Below, in pieces: positions 47,193 through 64,000 of a stretch of 64,000 nt of DNA. The DNA comes from Anabas testudineus. Lineage: Eukaryota > Chordata > Actinopteri > Anabantiformes > Anabantidae. Numbering within the stretch: position 1 is the first letter of the stretch; the number at the start of each line of letters is the position of its first letter. The position numbers were made by a program, and so were the translations under genes. The notes under the pieces are model-generated. The model saw only the letters and a list, made by a program, of their open reading frames with translations. It had not been told where the DNA came from and made no database searches. The DNA is taken from contig NC_046630.1 of assembly GCF_900324465.2 (NCBI RefSeq), positions 11,731,125-11,795,124 of the forward strand. Direction: 5' to 3'.

Positions 47193-48570
47193 ACAAAACC
47201 TCTTTGGTACCTAAGGGAAAATAAAACAATTAAGGCAACTACAGCATCTATAGGTCTCAAATGCATTTAGAACTGCTGCTATGACCACACACTGGTGGCA
47301 TGCAACAAGTGTCTGCCCTCATTCAAACAAAGACCAGATCAACACCACACCACCCAGCAGGATAACTTCCAGTTTTTAGGTTCCTGTTCCTCTTCACTTA
47401 CAACCTTAATATCAGATGGAAAAGAGGAAAGCTAGAGCAATGCAGCTGTCCAGAGCCAATGCAAATTCTACAGAAAAAGAGAAACCTACTGGGAAGTAGG
47501 TGATACCAGGTGAACTAGCAGAACAAGGCTGATGCAGGCCTAAAGCATTTAACCATCACTGATGATGCAATCAAGTTTTAACAGGAAACTTAAGGTCTTG
47601 TTTGAGAGCACATTTTTGCATTAGCTGACATTCTGTTGTAACATTTCCCAAATTCAAGTAACCAAGATATTTCAGGCATTTATGCCTGTGCTGATAATAA
47701 ACGTGAAGCCTCAGGAGATTATGATGAAGGAAGTGAACAGCAAAATCCACCGACTAAAGATTCAGGCTTGACATTTCTTGCCATTTTATGCTAATGATAC
47801 AGCATATCATATGATTCTGCAGGTCCTCATCCAGTGTGTACAGTGCTTCCACCACAGTAACTTTATGTGGCACAAACTACAATGCTCTGAATGTGACTAA
47901 ATAATAGTACAACAGATGACATTCACAAACTGAAAAGTAAACTTTGTTCTATACCAGAGTGACTTAAAAAACAAAAAACAAAGGAAGCCTGACAAGTTCA
48001 TTAACAAATACTTGGAATTGGGGAAACACAAACACATACACACCAATAACCTCATTTTTTCACCTAAAATACTGCTTTTTGCATTTACATTACTTTCAGC
48101 ATGTTTTATGACTGGACAGTTACTCTGCAAAAGGCTAATACTGCATTTACTTGTTCATTTCTGTCTAATGTGTGTCAAAGTGAAAACAAAATGGTTGTAT
48201 ACACATAATTGCAAAGTAAAAAAAAAAAAATGGAAGAATGAATATTAGATAAGAAAAATCATTTCATACTTTCATATTAACTATTAATAGAATAATGAGA
48301 TATGAAAAAAACAGGTCAGAACAAAGAAATGCAAGATTCCCACTGGAAGGCCCAAATGGAACAAACAGCAAATTTTAGGTTGAAAATGATGCAGCCAAGA
48401 ACCACAGGCCCATATCACAAGTCCTTTTACAAGTAGTTCTACTTTTTTCCTTTTTTATCTAAAGGAGTTTGCTTGAGGTAAGCGATATATTTTGGCCTTC
48501 CAACTTCTCTACTTTTCTCTTGGTGCGCACTGGAGCCGATTCTTTCTCCTCCCCTGCTTGGGGTTCAGCC

Positions 48571-57075
<8,505 letters not shown>

Positions 57076-58560
57076 GATTGCGGGCTATATAGGGTTTGCT
57101 TCACAATCTTAAAGGGAATGAATGCCTGTCAAAATTACTTTCTAAATAATGCTATTTAAACAGCAGCTAGTAAAATAAAGAGGTACAAGTTAAAATAAAT
57201 AATTAGCTTCTACTTAGGCTCACCTGCCTTAACAGGATTTCTGAGAATTAACAGTGCAAACTTGTAAAGGTTTTCCTGGGACTAACCAGAAAACAAATAA
57301 GGTAAATAGAGGTATAGTGAGGGCGTATTGCTATCCTGTAATCAAACTAGATATGTCGCTGTTCTTTGGGTACTGTGCTATTAAGCAGTTTGAATAGACA
57401 GCCATTGTGCAACTGTAACTGCAGATGAGCAGGGGTACATCCTGAAAAAGACAGAAAAAGACAGTTTCACCAACTGTTCCTGCTGATAACCACTTTTATT
57501 TTCGTAAAAAACACACAGCAAAGATACTGACACGGATAAAGCACGAAAGTGAAATGAGTGTTGACAGTCACACTGTCTAAAAATTGCATAAGACAGGGTA
57601 ATCTTAGATAGGTGGAAAAAAAAAAATCCATAGTAAACGTTTAATCCGGAAGAACGACCTCTGACAGCCCAATGGGAAGCCATTTTTGTAAGTGCCGCAG
57701 AACGGGACCCGCGATTTTATTACCACTAACGTCCTCGATTTTGACACAGATACGTCACTTTTTTTTATTATACATTATTCTTTTGTGGCCGATGGGAGCT
57801 AAACAGTGCCTCGTCTCCAGAAGACATCACAGTTTTGTCTTACGTGTGCACGTGTCGTCGTCCATTCATTGAGCCCTATTCGCACATGTAGAAACAGCTC
57901 GACCGGTCTAGACTGGTCGCTAAGTCTTTCATTTGCAGTTGCAGTCGATATAATGGCTACTGGGCTTATTTTGTACCATTTCACCCATGTTTTCCGTGCT
58001 TTTTTCCTACTCTTGGTAAAGGAGGACGCAACCGGATGTGACTCACTTTGGGGAACCCAAGCCACAGATGCGGTACTACGACCGACCGACCGGGCAGTCA
58101 CCGTCGAGCTACTTTCAATGACGTCCCAAGTGATGTTAGCTTAACATCAGTGCAAATCACCGTTTTCTTACGGTCTGGGTCGTTAACCTTGCTTCGGGTC
58201 ACATGTTAACACAGACTAAGCCAACCACTAACAACCACAATCAGCTCCAGGTGAAACAAAAGCTTGGTTTGAGTTAACAACACAAGTGTCTGTTTTAGCT
58301 TTTTACTAACGGACCCTTCGCATCAGTTGTGTTGTAGTTAGCCACGGAGCACAATGGTTTCTCACTCACGCTAGCGTAAGCATTAGCTTTACGTCAACAC
58401 GGAATAATGACGTTAACCTCAGTTGTGGTGGTCTGCGAACGACGTTAAATTATAAGGAGCCCTTTGCAAAGACAGACGACATAAAGAAGGGATAAAACTC
58501 ACCACACGTTGCAGTTGTCAGTCCTTTAAGAATCGCTCTTGCTAGCCAGTAAGCTAATTA
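57076..58560 (-). promoter_or_regulatory. slc20a1: slc20a1 5' UTR, first intron and promoter
   Basis: On the minus strand an acceptor (CCTTTAAG|ATTG) lies at 57107/57108, 33 nt before the start codon. A matching donor (CGTGTG|GTGAGT) at 58503/58502 ends a probable non-coding first exon of about 50-60 nt. The ~1.4-kb intron between them holds no exon I can support. Upstream lie the CG-rich blocks of the next entry, consistent with a TATA-less promoter. Confidence 0.5.
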
Positions 58561-58601
58561 GCGCGCGCGCACCGACCCTACCGTTACAATAGCGCGCGCG
58601 G
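58561..58601. repeat. Two (GC)n blocks at the slc20a1 promoter
   Basis: GCGCGCGCGC at 58561-58570 and GCGCGCGCG at 58592-58600, separated by 21 bp, in an otherwise AT-rich region. Alternating purine-pyrimidine GC tracts can adopt Z-DNA and are usually lost where CpG is methylated, so they mark an unmethylated promoter. They sit just upstream of the inferred first exon. Confidence 0.7.
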
Positions 58602-61600
58602 GATAATGAAAAATTAAACGGATTATGTAATATAACCCACTCACAAAACTGCCTCGAGTTTAAAATAAATAACGCGTGTATGCCTAGCAGATTCGATGTG
58701 AAATAAATCCCTCTTTTAAAATCCAGAAACGTCTCAAATTGAATGAGAAACTCCGCTGCCGCATGTGTAGAACTTGCTCGTGCCGGTATGGGCTGCGGGC
58801 GGGGGCTCCTTTTTTTTTATTGGCTGTCTCTACGATAAGTCCCGCCCCCTCCCCCCGCCTCCACCCAGCTGTCATCAACACTCCACCCCACCTTTCTTCA
58901 ACGCATCATGTGCTCACGCAGGGGTGTAGTGCAGCGTCCCAGCTCACCGCGGAGTCTCCAGTTACAGCATTTACTTTTCTCTGCATTCCCTCATTTCTAC
59001 TCACAAACACCACTAGCACTCACGTCCTGCTACGTTCAATACCTGCAGTGTACGTTACCTACCTGCATGTCGGCCTGTGTAGCTGTGTATAGTGGTGGAT
59101 TGTAGCAAAGTGCTTTAGTCAAGCATTAAGTCTAATCTTTGAAGCACGTATATATATATATATATATATATATCCTGCTTTATACTTACTCATGCTTTAT
59201 TTAAGTAAAAGCATGCTAAAAAAAATATAAGTAAAGCTCTTCATGCAGTATTCACTTTAGTGGGCTACAAAGCAACAAAATCTAGTTCAAATAGATCATA
59301 CTTGCTGTAAACATCTATACAACAATTATTAATTCAAATGTTTTTTTTGTTTTTTTTTAATGCTCCTACTCTGCTACAAGACAGAGCAGGGATTTGTTGT
59401 TCTTTGTGCTGCTCTTGCCCTATATATTTATTGAACTTCTACAGTTACAGATCAAGTCATTATTGGCCTACACAACACCTTTGATGACGTAATATAATAC
59501 ATTTCAACAGGTCAGCACACGGACACAAACTAAATAATGTAATCCATCTCTGTTTTTTTGTTTGTTTGTTTTTATTTTAGAAAACATAAATTGTCGCGTT
59601 CTACATTTCAAACCTCGTGGACCCTAACAGAAATAAACCCATAATACCAACTGCTTAATGAGACACAATGTCACTTTGAAACAGTGCAGGAAAACGCCCG
59701 GCGGTGGTGGTGTTGACTGCACTGCACAAGACTTGTCATTCATTCAAGTGCGCTCGACCGGAAATGATAACAACATTCACCCATCTAACAAAAGTGGTTT
59801 TCTTTAGTTATTGTTCTTTTACTGCATTCGTCGACAGAGACGTGATATGCTGAATGAAACGAGTATTCAATAAGCGTAGCAAAAATACAGCTGATTAGCA
59901 GCCACAATGTGCATTTCAGTGGCAGCAACGAGGAGACTGAGGATTTCGCAGTTGAACACACACTCATTATTCATCTATGCCTACATACGATAATAACGTG
60001 AACACACATACTTATTAATTTATATTAAATTACACTTAAATGGACCTTGACGTCACCTCTTTCGAGAATCATGATAAGTCCTTGCCACTAATCTATAGTT
60101 CATTTTGTTTGTCCGAGCAGCACCTGAAGGCAGCATTTCGCAAAGGAAGGAGTGGCGCTCCCAGCTGCTGTACCCCAGTTTAAAAACCAGAAAATTCCAG
60201 AACTGCATTCGTGACTTGAAAGGGTTTCATCTGCGTCTTCTTTAACTCCTACCTAGAAGTTACTCCCACTAATAACAACACATAAATTCCTCCCTTTCCA
60301 GTAGCCAGGGGCCCGTTACAGAAACATCACCGCATCTTAACCAAAGATTACATTATAATGTGACTGTACCAATGTTGTGATCGCTCCCACGCCACGAGGC
60401 ACGATTATGCTATTAAATCGATCAAACAGATGAATTAATACAATATTATGAATACAAGATGCGGAGCTTTATTTTAAAGTTTATGCTGAATTAAGAAAAA
60501 ACTGAAGAAAAAGGTGATTTAGTAGTTTGGTTTAGAGATAAGAGATAAGTAAACTAAAAAGCACATGCTAGATGTTTACACAAGTCTTTTCAAAACATCT
60601 TGGCTCATAGTCTTATGAAACTAACATTTTTCAAACTCTGATGAGCAACACTCTCATGACTTCCATATACTGTAAATGCTGCTGGTTGCATGTGGTTGCT
60701 GGATGGGTAAATTACGCGAACCTAATGCAATGACACTGTGTCATAGGAAAGATACAGTGTGTAAACATTTAGGTTCTTACCTTTGGAATATAAAGTTTAT
60801 AGAGATATTTGACGCCTCACTCGCTGCACAAAATGTTTAAACAAATAGCTGAATGAATGGCAGGGTTAGACAAAGAAAATGCAATGCAATGCATGTACAG
60901 GCTTGCTTCCATTGATTCCTGGGGAGCATAATGATACCATAATAATAATAAAAAGAAAAACACTGCTGAATTGAGTGTACACAATAAGTCAAACCCAATG
61001 AGCCAGATGCGCTCGCATATCTATTTTTAAGCATAATATGGGTAATCTGTAACTTTGAACAGAGTTTATAACACACGTACAGCCTCCAGTGTGCTCCTAG
61101 AGCAACAGTGTTCTCTGCATGATTGAACGGCGCCATCTGGCGTACATTAGTTTAATATTACATTTTACATCTTTATCTTTTAACTGCTTCAGGCAATTTT
61201 CTAATTTAGCTGTCGCAGGCGAGTTTCAAATATAAATAAATAAATAACTTTTAGTCTCAATAGCTTTATAGGCACTGTAGAATGGGTTAAATCCTTGGAT
61301 GACAGTATTTTTACTCTTCAGCACATACACAAATCCATCCTATCCTTAAATGTGGTTGGTTATAACATAACAAGCAGCCGTGGTTCCGGAGAGCCGTAGG
61401 CCTGTTGGTTTGACATCTATATGCCCTTCATAAGTTGATTAGCTGGATCAGGTGTGTTCATTCAATCAAAAGCTGTAAAGGCAGGGATAGTTGAAGAACA
61501 AGTAGTGCTGTGGTTCTCTAGGACCAGGGTGGCCCACACGTTATAACACAAAGGTGCGACACGTGTTCGAAACCTATGTACGTAAAAGCACGTGGTGAAT

Positions 61601-61900
61601 CGTGCTAATACTGGTGACTTTGGATTGAAACAGCGACACTGACTGTCGACTTCGACTTCCTCTTTCCAGTCTGGCTTCAGTTTTTAGTTGAACGCTGATC
61701 CTGGACTGAAGTCGTCCTGCACTACAACAGCTAACTCAAGAAGCTGAAACGCTAAATCTGATCTCAGTTCAATGTGAACGCTGAAGAGGGATCTTCATGG
61801 TCGAGGGGCTGGACCACACCCGACAGCCGTACATGCTAGTTCCTGCGCTGCTAGATTTAAGACGGACTACCTCATGGACCAATTATATTTAGTCTACAAC
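58602..61900. other. slc20a1-stard7 intergenic region
   Basis: About 3.3 kb between divergent genes. Contains a (TA)n run at 59150-59172, T runs near 59340-59358 and (GTTT)n near 59558-59572. A possible repeat fragment lies at 61436-61545 (see next entry). A CT-rich stretch with CCCCGCC lies at 58838-58895. No exon with family resemblance was found. Confidence 0.5.
61436..61545. repeat. Possible fragment of a dispersed teleost DNA-transposon repeat
   Basis: The phrases TTGATTAGCTGGATCAGGTGTG and, about 75 bp later, TGGTTCTCTAGGACCAGGGT recall the subterminal and end text of a very common non-autonomous hAT-like repeat in fish genomes. The far end and any target duplication are not clear. Recognition is from memory only. 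Confidence 0.35.
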
Positions 61901-62434
61901 AACAAACACCCAATCAGCGCTGGTTTCAGGGTTTGGAAGGCGGGGTTTCCGAGTGACTGTAAGAGTAGGAAGAGGAGGTCAAATGCATTGCAAGAGTTTG
62001 AAAAACGTGAGGCTGTCTCCTGGAAAGATACACAGGTAGACAATTGTGTCGGGATAGGTTATAATAGGTGATCAAGCTTTCAGGACAGTTATTAGAGTTT
62101 CGGATATTCAGAAATAGGAGCTGGATGTAATATGGGTTGTACTTTGTTCGTGTCGCACTAAAAGACCGTTAACAGATAACGTTAGCTACCGTAATGCTAA
62201 TGTGACATGTCGCATGTTCGTAGACAGCTCAATAACCTATGCTGACCTAAAGCCAGTGTAAAAGTATGACCTTTACTAGCCAGAAGTCCATATAATCACC
62301 TTTATAAACGTAATGCATGGTGCATAACCATAAAGCATTAACTTTAGCATCGAAATACGCTAGCTAGCCGCTGCACTTTGCTTCCTTTAGCATTGATTTT
62401 GTCTTTGGGAACTTGTGTCACGGTCACAGCTGTC

Positions 62435-64000
62435 ATGTTTCACTCTGTGCCCCGTCGTCCGATCTGTGAGTTTGGTGCACATGCAATGAGGCTTCAGAGC
62501 TGCAGGTCATTCAGGCGGACTGTCGAGGAGGGCAGAGACAAGCTCGAGAGGGTCCCATGGCTAAGCAGAAGCACAGGCCTGCTGTTGTCCTGGCTCAAGA
62601 GGGCAGGTGTCGATGCCAGTGAGACCGTGAGCTCTGGCCAGAAGAGGAAAGGATTGCTCTCCATATTTGCAGACCACTGCAGCTTTGTGACCGGACACAG
62701 GCTCCGACGTGCTTGCCAGATTGGCGAGCTTTACTCCAACCTGTACTCCGAGCGCACCAGGTGGACCCTGGTTGGGAGCATATGGCGCAGGTTTCAGAGC
62801 AAGCACGCCCCCAGTGGGAAACTTGTTGCGGCCCTGGCTGGAGTTTTCATGTGGGAAAATGAGAAGATCAAAGATGAGGAAATCCACAGGTTGGACATCT
62901 TTCTTTAAACTCTCATGCGTATGCATCTCTGTTTAGAGTGATACAGTATTGGAAACACAGAACCCTCACCACCATCAGCAAATTGCCATTAGAGTCTATG
63001 CAGAAGAGCATTTAAGCTGTTTTGCAGAACCTTGCTTATATGTTTCATACACTTCTCTTCCTTTATCAGTCATGCATATGTGTAGAGCTTTGTTTCTGTT
63101 AATTTAACTATCATTTAAATGTCGGCTGTGCACCATACTAAATGACTTATCTTGATACTTGCATCCTATTTCAAGGTGTGGACTAGAGTTGCAGACACTG
63201 GAGCCAGCAAAATGTCTAAACACATCCTCTGGGACTATGACTGGACAGCAAGATCCAAGCTGGGAAATTGTGATGGAGAAGAAGGATTTTAGAGTTTGGA
63301 GGCGGCCTATTCCTAACAGTCACCTTTATGAATACAGAGGTCAGCCAACACAATCTCACATGTTTAACCAGGTTCCTGAAACACAGATAAAACACACATT
63401 TACCTTCTTTGGTTTTGTGCTTCGAGTGTTTCCTTTATTTGTGTTAATATGGATATGATTCGACATCCTTTCTTTGTTTTCTTCGCAGTATTGGGCTCTT
63501 ACAGTGATGTTACACCAAGACAGTTTTTCAACGTACAGGTACAGTCTTTTTAAATGTATATTTCAGTCACAGTAAACACATAGTCAAAAGCCGTCTCATT
63601 CTTGAAGTTTCAGATGATGGAAATGTTTGTATTAATTGAATACAATTACAGCTATGCATTTATATTTAACTGAAAATAAAGTGGATGCAGATTTGATATT
63701 TATAGCAACGTGACCTAGCTGCAAAACAAATTTGGAGTAAATAAAGTTGAAGTCAGACTTCATCAGACACATCGGCTGTTGTATTCACGGGTTGTGTATG
63801 TGGCATATTTACAGGCATGACCACTTTAATTACATTTCCGTTACTCATCAGCTCTTGCACAAGCTACATGTTAGTGTTGTAAATGTGCAGTGTCAAATCC
63901 GCTGTAGCATTTAGTGTAATGTAATTAGTTCCTTAGTCTTGACCTATTGTTTCCCCTTTCCTCCAGCTTGATACAGAGTACAGGAAAAAGTGGGATTCTC
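62435..64000 (+). CDS. stard7: StAR-related lipid transfer protein 7 (5' part, runs off the window)
   Basis: Phosphatidylcholine-transfer protein that moves PC to mitochondria. Exons seen: 62435-62889, 63176-63339, 63489-63538, 63967-64000 (continues). The conserved core begins at GLLSIFADHCSFVTGHRLRRACQI and includes LYSERTRWTLVGSIWRR, AALAGVFMWENEKIKDEEIHR and then the start of the START domain: [49 protein letters not shown]. All match mammalian STARD7. The basic N-terminus fits a mitochondrial targeting segment. It is about 60 residues longer before the core than I recall for human. The first in-frame ATG after a strong acceptor (CTTCCTTTAG at 62390) is 62435. A 5' UTR exon ending ACACAG|GTAGAC at 62035 is likely. 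Confidence 0.93.

Noticed and set aside
60300-60350. GGGCCCGTTACAGAAAC as a MITE end
   Set aside because: It only loosely recalls a common fish repeat end, and neither an inverted partner nor a target duplication is visible.

Overview
The window is nuclear DNA from a ray-finned fish, most likely a percomorph-type teleost. It has compact multi-exon genes with GT-AG introns, about 60% A+T, many (CA)n/(TG)n/(TA)n microsatellites, a short hAT-type element, and coding sequences that align along their whole length with vertebrate proteins recalled from memory. I see no prokaryotic operons, rRNA, CRISPR or retroviral elements.

Layout. (1) 1.5-7.1 kb, +: a haem peroxidase of the MPO/EPX/LPO family (mpx-like). 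(2) 12.8-17.3 kb, +: lysyl oxidase (lox). (3) 18.4-23.6 kb, +: sorting nexin 24 (snx24). (4) 23.6-29.0 kb, -: gamma-glutamyl carboxylase (ggcx). (5) 30.5-36.4 kb, +: germ cell-less (gmcl1). (6) 37.1-38.5 kb, -: fam136a. (7) 39.2-43.7 kb, +: prenylcysteine oxidase 1 (pcyox1). (8) 44.1-46.9 kb, +: an unrecognised cysteine-free, acidic, secreted protein built from 12 small exons with only phase-1 introns. (9) 47.1-58.6 kb, -: the sodium/phosphate cotransporter PiT-1 (slc20a1). (10) 62-64 kb, +: the 5' part of stard7, running off the window.

From ggcx onward, neighbours alternate in orientation. ggcx/gmcl1, fam136a/pcyox1 and slc20a1/stard7 are head to head; snx24/ggcx, gmcl1/fam136a and the acidic gene/slc20a1 are tail to tail. 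As I recall the human map, lox and snx24 are linked on 5q, while ggcx, gmcl1, fam136a, pcyox1, slc20a1 and stard7 are all on chromosome 2, so the window joins two ancestral blocks. The genes do not form a pathway. The acidic secreted gene beside a phosphate transporter is suggestive but unproven.

Exon boundaries were worked out by hand; every internal exon was checked for reading phase and each full-length CDS total divides by three. The most interesting item is the 12-exon acidic gene (44159-46807). Next come two in-frame GC-AG introns (gmcl1, pcyox1), a peroxidase lacking the MPO-specific methionine, an 18-residue tandem duplication in the PiT-1 loop, and a cleanly bounded 455-bp hAT-type element with a perfect 8-bp target duplication.
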